From an uncultured Clostridia bacterium (GTDB taxonomy: Bacteria; Bacillota; Dehalobacteriia; UBA4068; JAAVYR01): a DNA stretch of 5,822 nucleotides. The stretch spans positions 1 to 5,822 of the forward strand of contig CAMNVD010000075.1 of the NCBI GenBank assembly GCA_946562005.1. The letters are read 5' to 3'. A model generated the notes under the pieces. It searched no databases and was not told where the DNA came from. It worked only from the letters and a program-made list of their open reading frames with translations. Positions 1 through 5,822 of this stretch are shown piece by piece; the stretch's first letter is position 1, and every line of letters begins with the position of its first letter. Position numbers and translations under genes: made by a program.

Positions 1-1630
1 GAAAATGTCTGGCCTAAATGTTGCCTTTGATGCGCTTGCTTCTATTGCCTATTCTGGCTGTACGGGCGGTATGGTTATCTATGTTTGCGATGACCCGGGG
101 GTGAGTGCCGGTATGCCTGAGCAGGATGTGCGGGGTTTTGCCCAGATGGCAGATATGCCTATGCTGGAGCCTGCTACGGTCCAGGAATCTTATGATATGA
201 CTATCTTGGCTTTTGAACTTTCTGAGAAAATTGGCGGTCCTGTATTTGTCCGTTCTGTCACCAATGTTTCGCAAACCCACAGTCAGTTGGAATATGCGGA
301 GCGTACGCTTCCCAATGATGATGAAATTATTTTGAAAAAGGACATCAATAAATATACCAAGGCAGGTGCTGCTATTTGCATGGAGCAGCATCGAGCTGTC
401 ATTGAGCGACTGGCAGCGGCAGAGGCGTATCTTGAATGCCAATATAATGATTTTAAACTAGGCAAAAAAGGTGGCTTAGGTATTATCACTGCAGGGGTTG
501 CAGGCGTATATTTGCAAGAAGCGTTAGAATTGTTATCCGATTGTGGGATAGAGCGGGACGAGCTAACGGTATTGAACACGGTAGCTACCATTCCTGCGCC
601 AATAAAACAAATCAAAGCAGTCATTGATAACTGCTCCCAAATCTTAGTTCTGGAAGAACTAGAACCTTATCTGGAGCGGACTGTATTGCAGACTGCCTAT
701 CAAATGGGAAAAATCTTACCTATCTTTGGGAAATTAGATGGTACTTATTCTCGTATTAACTGTTATGATGCCTTCACCGTGGTAAGCGGATTAGAAAAGG
801 CCTTAAAGCTTATCTTATCAGAGAATTTCTATGCGGCGGCAAATTGTGGAGATATGGCTGCTGCTAGACCTATTACTACTTGCGCAGGTTGCCCGCACCG
901 GGGTACCTATCTTGCTATCAACCAGGCTATCCGTAAGGCAGGGTATAAAAAAGATGAAGTGATGGTAACGGGGGATATTGGCTGCACGATCTTGGGGATG
1001 AATCCTCCTTTCTATAGCATTTGGACGGAGGTGTCTATGGGGACTAGTATTCCGCTAGCCCAAGGCTTTGTGAAGGCTGGTATCAAAACGCCGGTCATTG
1101 CTACTATTGGAGATTCTACCTTTTTCCATGGGGGAATGCCGGGACTTATCAATGCTATCCAGCATAATATTCCAGTGACAGTTATTATCATGGATAACGG
1201 CTGGACAGCTATGACTGGTATGCAGGTAAATCCGAACACTGCCCAGGAATTCCAAGAGGAAGACTGGCGGCAGCTGGATTTGGCAAAAATCATTCCAGCT
1301 TTAGGAGTGGACCAGTTTTTTATCGCAGACCCGTATCAGCTAACAGAAATGACAGATATTTTAGCTGATTGCATGAAAAAGCCTGGTGTGAAGGTAATCC
1401 TTGCTCGCCGGGAATGCGCTATCCAGACCAATCGCCGGAAAATCAAATATGGCAAAATGCAGTTGGATTTAGAAAAATGCACTGGTTGCAAGGCCTGTGT
1501 TTCTGTGACGGGTTGTCCTGCATTATCTATCGTAGATGGTAATATCGAAATTGACCAAAACCTCTGTAACGGCTGCGGATTATGTACTTATAGCTGCAAG
1601 TTTTCGGCATTGATAAGGGAGGACTGCTAA
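1..1630 (+). CDS. iorA: Indolepyruvate:ferredoxin oxidoreductase, alpha subunit (5'-partial)
   Basis: Large, thiamine diphosphate (TPP)-binding subunit of the cytoplasmic enzyme that oxidatively decarboxylates aryl-pyruvates (indole-, phenyl-, hydroxyphenylpyruvate) to aryl-acetyl-CoA and reduces ferredoxin. The frame is open to the left edge. The ATG at base 5 is an internal Met within the family's K-x-x-GLN segment, so roughly 60-75 N-terminal residues lie outside the window; 541 residues follow that Met and the family is near 600. Numbered from that Met: pyrimidine-binding domain to about 95; CAGCPHRG at 293-300, a hallmark of IorA; TPP/Mg motif GDS at 369-371 with DNGW at 397-400; and a C-terminal two-cluster ferredoxin domain. 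Cluster 1 cysteines are 492, 495, 498 and 504; cluster 2 cysteines are 521, 524, 527 and 531. Oddity: Lys532 follows the last Cys where Pro is usual. The gene is followed at once by iorB, its obligate partner. The exact aryl substrate cannot be read from the sequence. Confidence 0.95.
   Translation, partial: KMSGLNVAFDALASIAYSGCTGGMVIYVCDDPGVSAGMPEQDVRGFAQMADMPMLEPATVQESYDMTILAFELSEKIGGPVFVRSVTNVSQTHSQLEYAERTLPNDDEIILKKDINKYTKAGAAICMEQHRAVIERLAAAEAYLECQYNDFKLGKKGGLGIITAGVAGVYLQEALELLSDCGIERDELTVLNTVATIPAPIKQIKAVIDNCSQILVLEELEPYLERTVLQTAYQMGKILPIFGKLDGTYSRINCYDAFTVVSGLEKALKLILSENFYAAANCGDMAAARPITTCAGCPHRGTYLAINQAIRKAGYKKDEVMVTGDIGCTILGMNPPFYSIWTEVSMGTSIPLAQGFVKAGIKTPVIATIGDSTFFHGGMPGLINAIQHNIPVTVIIMDNGWTAMTGMQVNPNTAQEFQEEDWRQLDLAKIIPALGVDQFFIADPYQLTEMTDILADCMKKPGVKVILARRECAIQTNRRKIKYGKMQLDLEKCTGCKACVSVTGCPALSIVDGNIEIDQNLCNGCGLCTYSCKFSALIREDC
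1615..1622 (+). promoter_or_regulatory. Ribosome binding site of iorB inside the iorA 3' end
   Basis: The sequence AAGGGAGG lies 9 bases before the iorB ATG and within the last codons of iorA. With only one base between the iorA stop and the iorB start, this arrangement suggests translational coupling and so matched amounts of the two subunits (inference). Confidence 0.75.
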
Positions 1631-1631
1631 G

Positions 1632-2234
1632 ATGAAAAAGCTTGATATTTTTATCGTAGGGGTCGGCGGACAAGGCGTGCTGACTATCGGAGATATTATT
1701 GCTATGGCTATGGGAGAAAAGCGTTATACGACTAGTTTTTATCCAACCAAAGGCATGGCCCAGCGGGGTGGCTTCGTTAAAGCGCAATTACGTATTGGCG
1801 ATGGATTGGGGCCGAATATTCCTTTGAAAGGTGCAGATGTGATTATCTCTATGGAGCGGTCAGAATCTTTAAAAGCAGCGCCGTATATTAACGAAAATAC
1901 AAAATTTATCATCTATGGACACACTTGGTTTCCTACTGGCGTTATGCTAGGCAAGGATAAATACCCGGCAAAAGAAGATGTGGTGACGGCGCTGGCAGAT
2001 GCTGGAGCGCAGGTAGTGTATTTAGATGAAGAGGACTTGCCGCTCTATAATGGTGCGCCAATGGCAGAAAATATTTATCTCTTGGGCGGTGTGGTTGCTA
2101 CTGGTGCTTTAGATGGGTTTGTATCCATCGAGGATGTGGCAGAAGCTATCGCACAGAAATGGCCAAAGGGCGCAGAAAGAAATCTGGCGTCTTTTTATGC
2201 AGGGATAGACGCTGCAAAAAACTTGTTGGCGTAA
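1632..2234 (+). CDS. iorB: Indolepyruvate:ferredoxin oxidoreductase, beta subunit
   Basis: Small (gamma-type) subunit of the aryl-pyruvate:ferredoxin oxidoreductase; it pairs with IorA and is thought to contribute to the CoA/active-site side of the complex. At 200 residues it has the usual family length. Visible motifs are the glycine-rich GVGGQGV at residues 10-16, the start of a Rossmann-like fold, and KGMAQRGG at 40-47, the conserved GM[AS]QRGG signature of this family. The next residues read FVK, where SV is common. The start is well supported: strong ribosome site at 1615-1622, one base after the iorA stop. No membrane segment or signal peptide is seen, so it is cytoplasmic. Gene order iorA-iorB is the standard one. 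A pyruvate or 2-oxoglutarate oxidoreductase gamma subunit is the only serious alternative, and the IorA partner argues against it. Confidence 0.93.
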   Translation: MKKLDIFIVGVGGQGVLTIGDIIAMAMGEKRYTTSFYPTKGMAQRGGFVKAQLRIGDGLGPNIPLKGADVIISMERSESLKAAPYINENTKFIIYGHTWFPTGVMLGKDKYPAKEDVVTALADAGAQVVYLDEEDLPLYNGAPMAENIYLLGGVVATGALDGFVSIEDVAEAIAQKWPKGAERNLASFYAGIDAAKNLLA

Positions 2235-2268
2235 GCGGTAAAATTTGATGTGATAAAGAGGCATTTGT

Positions 2269-4287
2269 ATGAGTTTAGAAGCACTTTTTGAGCCGAGAGG
2301 CATTATTGTAGCTGGGTCTGTCAGTTCTGGGAAATTAGGCAGTGTGTTAATTGACCGGCTGCTAGACGGTGGTTATAAAAATATTTTTGCGGTAAACCCA
2401 AAAGGACAAGGCTATGGGGATATTCCCGGTTTTGTTTCTGCCGGAGAGATTGACCAGCCGGTAGATTTGGTAGTTGTTGTATCTCCTTCTTTCACGGTGG
2501 CAGGTGTTTTAGAAGATTGTGGCAAAGCAGGGGTAAGTGCTGCTGTGATTATTACTTCTGGGTTTGCGGAAATTGGCAATAAAGAGGGAGAAGCGGAGAT
2601 TATTGCTGTTGCGAAAAAATATGGCATCCGCTTTATTGGCCCAAACTGTGCTGGTATGGCAAATACAGATTTTCACTTATATGCAACTTTGGAGGAAAAG
2701 CCTTTGCCTGGTGGTATCTCGGTGCTATCTCAAAGCGGCGCTGTGGGGGGAGCCGTTATGGTTGCCTCTAAAGAGCGGGGCATTGGTATTAGTAAGTTTT
2801 TAAGCTTTGGCAATGGTTCAGACTTAGAGGTGTTAGAACTACTTGCCTACCTAAGAGACGATGCAGATACCAAAGCGATTGTCCTTTATATCGAAAATAT
2901 TAAAGATGGTAGAGCCTTTATGGATGTATTAAAGTCGGCTACTGCTAAAAAACCTGTTATTGTCATTAAATCTGGGCGAACTTCTAGCGGGCAGCGGGCA
3001 ACCCTTTCTCATACGGGGTCTTTATCTGGTTCAGATAAAGTATATAGTGCTGCGCTTGCTCAGTGTGGCGCCTTGCGTGTGCGGACGTTAGAAGAGGCTT
3101 ATGACCTGTGTCAGGGCTTTGCAGTGTTGCCTCGGCTCCGGGGGGATAAGGTGGTTATCGTGACGAACTCCGGCGGTCCGGGGGTGATGGCGGCAGACCA
3201 AGCGGACGATGAAGGTCTAGTTGTGCAGGAGGCAAGCCCCGCTTTAAAAGAAGAATTAACTGCGTTTCTTTCTCCTTATGCGGGGAAGGGAAATCCTATT
3301 GACATCACGGTAGAAGGGACAGGCGAGCAATATTATCAGTCGCTTGTTGCATCGCTAAAGGATTATGATAGCGCCCTTGCTTTTTATATCGGTACGCCAT
3401 ATTTAAAGGCTATGCCTATTGCAGAGAGCATTGTGCGAGCAGCAAAAGAAACAGGGAAGCCTATCATAGCAAGCTTGATGGTGGGTCCTGATATGGCGGA
3501 AGCTCTTTGCTACCTGAAAGAGAATGGCATCATGTTTCTACCTGATGGGGAACGGGCCATGAAGGTCTTTGCAAAGATGGTGCAATATAAAAATTATTTG
3601 ACAGATAAAAAAGAGGCGGTACGACCTGTTGCCGTAAAAACGGATTTACCTGAAATAATTTTAGAGCCGGACGCTATGGCTTTATTAAAGGAAAACGGTT
3701 TGCCGACGCCGGCGTCTCGTTTTGTGACGGACGAAAAACAGTTATCTCTTGCTGCCGAAGAAATAGGTTATCCTGTGGTTATGAAAGTGGTTTCTCCGCA
3801 GATTATCCATAAGTCTGATGCAAAAGGGGTTTATTTAAATCTCCGGAATGATAAAGAGTTGCAGGATGCTTTTGGTGCTATGACAGCAGCTTTTGCTGAT
3901 AAAGACTTTCGTGGGGTAATGGTCTATCCTATGCTTGAAACCGGCAAGGAAATCATGGTAGGTTTTTATCGGGACCCACAGTTTGGACCGGTAGTATTGG
4001 CCGGCCTTGGCGGCATTTATACAGAAATTCTCAAGGATGTGTCGTTGGCTGTGGCGCCGGTATCAAAGGAAAAGGCAAGGGAAATGCTTCAAACGCTAAA
4101 ATGTTACCCACTGCTTACGGGGGTGCGTGGGGAGGCTGCTGTAGACATTGACGGTTTGGCTCAGCTTATCGCAGACTTTTCTCAGTTGCCTTTTGCTTAT
4201 CCAGATTTGCAAGAGGCGGATTTGAATCCCGTTTTTGTCGACGCAAATGGTGTTGCTATTGTCGATGTACGCTTGATAAGAAAATAG
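2269..4287 (+). CDS. NDP-forming acyl-CoA synthetase, fused alpha-beta (ACD type)
   Basis: Converts an acyl-CoA plus ADP (or GDP) and phosphate to the free acid, CoA and ATP (or GTP), reversibly, in the cytoplasm. Single chain of 672 residues. Domain order: CoA-binding Rossmann domain (about 5-130, ending in FIGPNCAG at 122-129), succinyl-CoA-ligase-like domain with SQSGA at 154-158, the ACD-specific third domain (about 295-440), then an ATP-grasp domain (about 455-672). Probable catalytic residues by family comparison: Glu209 in LYIEN, phosphohistidine His248 in SHTG, second phosphohistidine His514 in HKSD, and Asp666 in VDVRL. The stretch around RDPQFGPVV and GLGGIYTEILKDVS (567-592) is typical ATP-grasp of this family. 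Start: AAAGAGG at 2255-2261, 7 bases before the ATG. Placed after iorAB, it most likely acts on aryl-acetyl-CoA (inference). A protein-lysine acetyltransferase (Pat/AcuA-like) is unlikely because no GNAT domain is present. Confidence 0.92.
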   Translation: MSLEALFEPRGIIVAGSVSSGKLGSVLIDRLLDGGYKNIFAVNPKGQGYGDIPGFVSAGEIDQPVDLVVVVSPSFTVAGVLEDCGKAGVSAAVIITSGFAEIGNKEGEAEIIAVAKKYGIRFIGPNCAGMANTDFHLYATLEEKPLPGGISVLSQSGAVGGAVMVASKERGIGISKFLSFGNGSDLEVLELLAYLRDDADTKAIVLYIENIKDGRAFMDVLKSATAKKPVIVIKSGRTSSGQRATLSHTGSLSGSDKVYSAALAQCGALRVRTLEEAYDLCQGFAVLPRLRGDKVVIVTNSGGPGVMAADQADDEGLVVQEASPALKEELTAFLSPYAGKGNPIDITVEGTGEQYYQSLVASLKDYDSALAFYIGTPYLKAMPIAESIVRAAKETGKPIIASLMVGPDMAEALCYLKENGIMFLPDGERAMKVFAKMVQYKNYLTDKKEAVRPVAVKTDLPEIILEPDAMALLKENGLPTPASRFVTDEKQLSLAAEEIGYPVVMKVVSPQIIHKSDAKGVYLNLRNDKELQDAFGAMTAAFADKDFRGVMVYPMLETGKEIMVGFYRDPQFGPVVLAGLGGIYTEILKDVSLAVAPVSKEKAREMLQTLKCYPLLTGVRGEAAVDIDGLAQLIADFSQLPFAYPDLQEADLNPVFVDANGVAIVDVRLIRK

Positions 4288-4292
4288 ATACA

Positions 4293-4298
4293 GAGGAG
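4293..4298 (+). promoter_or_regulatory. Ribosome binding site deciding the aminotransferase start
   Basis: The sequence GAGGAG ends only 1 base before the ATG at 4300 but 7 bases before the in-frame ATG at 4306. The second spacing is normal and the first is too short for initiation, so 4306 is the preferred start. Choosing 4300 would add only two residues, Met-Thr. Confidence 0.75.
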
Positions 4299-4305
4299 AA
4301 TGACC

Positions 4306-5421
4306 ATGACTGTTCATGCAAGAAACGAATTGCAGAATTTACCTGATTATCAGGAAGGGAAACCTTTTGAAATGGCTTGTGCGGAAAAAGGTATCTCTGC
4401 CGTGACAAGATTGTGCTTTAATGAAAATCCTATGGGGATGTCTCCTCTTGCTAAGCAAGCCATTGTGGATATGGCCGGGCGGGCAGATAGATATCCGGAT
4501 ACCTTCATTTATGAATTAAGAGAAAAAATTGCAGCAAAAGAACGGAAACGAGGCCTTGCTGCTGTTACTCGAGAAAATGTCTTTGTTAGCAATGGCTCTG
4601 ATGAGATGATTAATCTTTTGGGAAAAACTTTTTTATCTTGCGGTGATGAAGCTATTATTGCAGACCCGACCTTTCCGCAGTTTGAGACCACCATTATTTC
4701 TATGGGGGCGAAGGCTATCAAGGTGCCGGTAGATGGGGCCTTTCAGCATGATTTAGCTGCGATGCAAAAGGCTATCACAGCGAAAACAAAAATGATTTTC
4801 CTCTGCAACCCCAATAACCCTACTGGCACTTATCTGGGAAAAGAAGCAGTTAGCGCTTTTCTGGAGCAGGTTCCAGACAATATTTTAGTTGTTATGGATG
4901 TGGCTTATTGTGAATATGCTCAAGAAGAACCAGACTATGACCAAGGGGACGACTATGTCCTGAAACAGAAAAATGTAATCGTATTGCGGACTTTCTCTAA
5001 AATCTATTCTTTGGCGGGACTGCGTATAGGTTATGCTATTGCTTGTCCAGAATTATTGGCGCAAATGCAAAAGGTGCGAGAGCCTTTTAACGTAAATATT
5101 CTTGCGCAAGCAGCTGCAGCTGCGGCGCTTGATGATATCGACCATGTCGTGTGTACCTTAGCCAATAATGAACAGGGAAAAACTTATTTATATGGTGCTT
5201 TTGCAGAAATGGGACTTGCCTATGTGCCAACAGCCGCAAACTTCGTCCTAGTGCGGATTGGAGTTGATTCTAAGGCGGCAGAGAAGGCGCTTTTGGCTTT
5301 AGGCATTGCTGTAAAGGCTGGCGCACCTTATGGATTGGAAGGATATTTGCGGGTAACCATTGGTAAACGGTCAGATAATGAAAAATTCATTGCGGCGCTA
5401 AAGCAAGTATTGGGTAAATAA
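4306..5421 (+). CDS. hisC: HisC-family PLP aminotransferase, probable aromatic aminotransferase
   Basis: Class I/II (fold type I) PLP aminotransferase, closest by motif to histidinol-phosphate aminotransferases; 371 residues from ATG 4306, normal for the family. Visible in order: FNENP (38-42), RYPD (62-65), the PLP-phosphate loop SNGSDE (95-100), NPNNPTG (168-174), Asp198 (pyridine nitrogen) and Tyr201 in DVAY, Schiff-base Lys232 in TFSKIYSLAGLRIGY with Arg240, and Arg349 in LRVTIG for the substrate carboxylate. Two oddities: the family motif DEAY reads DVAY (Val199), and the Arg usual after G-[IV]-x-V is Lys337. It lies 18 bases after the synthetase stop in the apparent operon. That context suggests transamination of aromatic amino acids or aryl-pyruvates rather than histidine synthesis (inference); HisC enzymes are known to overlap with aromatic substrates. 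The symbol names the family, not a proven role. All core catalytic residues are intact, so it should be active. Confidence 0.85.
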   Translation: MTVHARNELQNLPDYQEGKPFEMACAEKGISAVTRLCFNENPMGMSPLAKQAIVDMAGRADRYPDTFIYELREKIAAKERKRGLAAVTRENVFVSNGSDEMINLLGKTFLSCGDEAIIADPTFPQFETTIISMGAKAIKVPVDGAFQHDLAAMQKAITAKTKMIFLCNPNNPTGTYLGKEAVSAFLEQVPDNILVVMDVAYCEYAQEEPDYDQGDDYVLKQKNVIVLRTFSKIYSLAGLRIGYAIACPELLAQMQKVREPFNVNILAQAAAAAALDDIDHVVCTLANNEQGKTYLYGAFAEMGLAYVPTAANFVLVRIGVDSKAAEKALLALGIAVKAGAPYGLEGYLRVTIGKRSDNEKFIAALKQVLGK

Positions 5422-5448
5422 AACGGTATATCCTTTTCATATGTTATT

Positions 5449-5469
5449 CTGGAAAATGCAGTTTTTCAG
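5449..5469 (+). other. Small hairpin in the gap before the TRAP gene
   Basis: CTGGAAAA (5449-5456) pairs with TTTTTCAG (5462-5469) around the loop TGCAG, giving 8 pairs including one G-U. No T-run follows, so it does not read as a Rho-independent terminator. It overlaps a -35-like hexamer at 5463-5468. It may be chance, an mRNA-end or processing structure, or an operator; the evidence is weak. Confidence 0.3.
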
Positions 5470-5491
5470 GGTGGCAATCATATGGTATAAA
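5463..5491 (+). promoter_or_regulatory. Possible promoter for the TRAP gene
   Basis: TTTTCA at 5463-5468 (4 of 6 to the -35 consensus), a 17-base spacer, then TATAAA at 5486-5491 preceded by TG plus one base (extended -10 form). Transcription would start near 5498, almost on top of the ribosome site at 5496-5502, leaving a leader of only about 14 bases. That is a real objection. The TRAP gene may instead be read from the upstream operon. Confidence 0.25.
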
Positions 5492-5511
5492 TTTTAGGAA
5501 AGAGTTGTTTT

Positions 5512-5822
5512 ATGGAGCAACAAAAAAACTTCTCCTGGCGTGAAAAAGTTGTTTTTCTTTTAGCTGTTATACTAGGTTTTCTTCAGCTTTGGTGGGTAAT
5601 GGTGCATCCCCTTACCAGCTATTTGCAGCAAGCTATTCATTTATCCTTTATGTTGGCCATTATCTTTCTCACCAAGCCGGCAACAAAAAAGAATTGCCAC
5701 GCTGTGCCTTATTGGGATAAGGCAATCAGCGTGGTTTTGGTATGTCTTGCTTTAGGGGTTGGGATTTATCAGTGCTGCTTTTGGCAGGATATGTTGTTGC
5801 GGGCTGATGCGCCTCTTTTAGG
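5512..5822 (+). CDS. TRAP transporter permease, fused DctQ-DctM type (3'-partial)
   Basis: N-terminal 103 residues of an inner-membrane protein resembling the fused 4TM/12TM permease of TAXI-type TRAP transporters, which use an ion gradient and a separate solute-binding protein to import organic acids or amino acids. Start: AGGAAAG at 5496-5502, 9 bases before the ATG. After a short polar N-terminus there are hydrophobic segments at about 13-31, 38-53 and 71-91, in the right order and spacing. Family-like pieces are the aromatic/His segment QQAIHLSF (39-46), PYWDK (66-70) opening the third segment, and LRADAP (96-101), which resembles the family's LRxGxP. Full members run past 600 residues, so most of the gene lies beyond the right edge. 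No binding-protein gene is in the window. The substrate is unknown; proximity suggests an aryl acid or aromatic amino acid (inference). A terminator-like hairpin sits inside it at 5697-5734. Confidence 0.75.
   Translation, partial: MEQQKNFSWREKVVFLLAVILGFLQLWWVMVHPLTSYLQQAIHLSFMLAIIFLTKPATKKNCHAVPYWDKAISVVLVCLALGVGIYQCCFWQDMLLRADAPLL
5697..5738 (+). other. Strong terminator-like hairpin inside the TRAP coding sequence
   Basis: CCACGCTG (5697-5704) pairs perfectly with CAGCGTGG (5727-5734). TGCCTTAT (5705-5712) pairs perfectly with ATAAGGCA (5717-5724) around the loop TGGG. The result is 16 Watson-Crick pairs with one 2-base bulge (AT, 5725-5726). TTTT follows at 5735-5738, and six A's lie upstream at 5685-5690. 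This is the shape of a Rho-independent terminator, weak in its T-run, and could in principle work on either strand. It encodes the linker between the second and third hydrophobic segments and the frame stays open through it. It may be an intragenic attenuator, an RNA stability element or a small palindromic insertion; the function is unproven. Confidence 0.55.

Noticed and set aside
5..7. ATG near the left edge as the true iorA start
   Set aside because: The codon before it is Lys, as in the family's K-x-x-GLN segment, and the N-terminal part of the pyrimidine domain is missing. The frame is cut by the window edge, not started here.
14..442. Long open frame on the - strand (142 codons)
   Set aside because: It lies wholly antisense to iorA, has no recognisable domain or convincing ribosome site, and its composition follows from the codons opposite. 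The antisense frames at 283-624, 1012-1293, 1527-1787, 2109-2303, 2412-2627, 4096-4317 and 4509-4721 are rejected for the same reason.
645..661. 7-bp hairpin TAGTTCT / AGAACTA with a 3-base loop in iorA
   Set aside because: It is short, AT-rich and inside conserved coding sequence, with no T-run or other supporting signal.
2564..2803. 79-codon + strand frame inside the acyl-CoA synthetase gene
   Set aside because: It is an alternate-frame shadow of a strongly conserved domain, with no family resemblance.
3705..3716. Perfect 12-base palindrome GACGCCGGCGTC in the synthetase gene
   Set aside because: About one such palindrome is expected by chance in a window this size, and it lies in ordinary coding sequence at the start of the ATP-grasp domain.
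1..5822. CRISPR arrays, tRNA or rRNA genes, insertion sequences, attachment sites
   Set aside because: No regularly spaced repeats, cloverleaf, rRNA-like stretches, transposase frames or terminal inverted repeats were seen; nearly all the window is protein-coding.

Overview
The window holds five genes, all on the + strand and closely packed. The first and last run off the window edges. Base composition is moderate (I judge mid-40s % GC by eye, not counted). The gene set is that of an anaerobe: ferredoxin-linked 2-oxoacid oxidoreductase, ADP-forming acyl-CoA synthetase and a fused TRAP permease. Strong AGGAGG-type ribosome sites together with this set suggest an anaerobic, amino-acid-fermenting Firmicute. 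A Negativicutes-like relative is my guess; nothing here proves a taxon.

Layout: (1) 1-1630, indolepyruvate:ferredoxin oxidoreductase alpha subunit (iorA), lacking its N-terminus. (2) 1632-2234, its beta subunit (iorB), one base after the iorA stop. (3) 2269-4287, a single-chain NDP-forming acyl-CoA synthetase (ACD) with both phosphohistidine sites. (4) 4306-5421, a HisC-family PLP aminotransferase; its ribosome site favours the second ATG, at 4306. (5) 5512 to the end, the first 103 residues of a fused (DctQ+DctM type) TRAP permease. Gaps inside genes 1-4 are 1, 34 and 18 bases, so these look like one operon. A 90-base gap precedes the TRAP gene and holds weak promoter-like motifs and a small hairpin.

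The genes form a short pathway. The aminotransferase would make an aryl-pyruvate from an aromatic amino acid. IorAB would oxidatively decarboxylate it to an aryl-acetyl-CoA while reducing ferredoxin. ACD would convert the thioester to the free aryl-acetate and conserve the energy as ATP (or GTP). The TRAP permease could move an amino acid or an aryl acid. Every chemical step is reversible in principle, so the set could also build aromatic amino acids from scavenged aryl acids. Using an ADP-forming enzyme rather than an AMP-forming aryl-CoA ligase favours the energy-yielding direction (inference).

The most unexpected signal is a 16-base-pair, terminator-like hairpin followed by TTTT at 5697-5738, inside the TRAP coding sequence. 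The aminotransferase is also unusual: its PLP-site DEAY motif reads DVAY.
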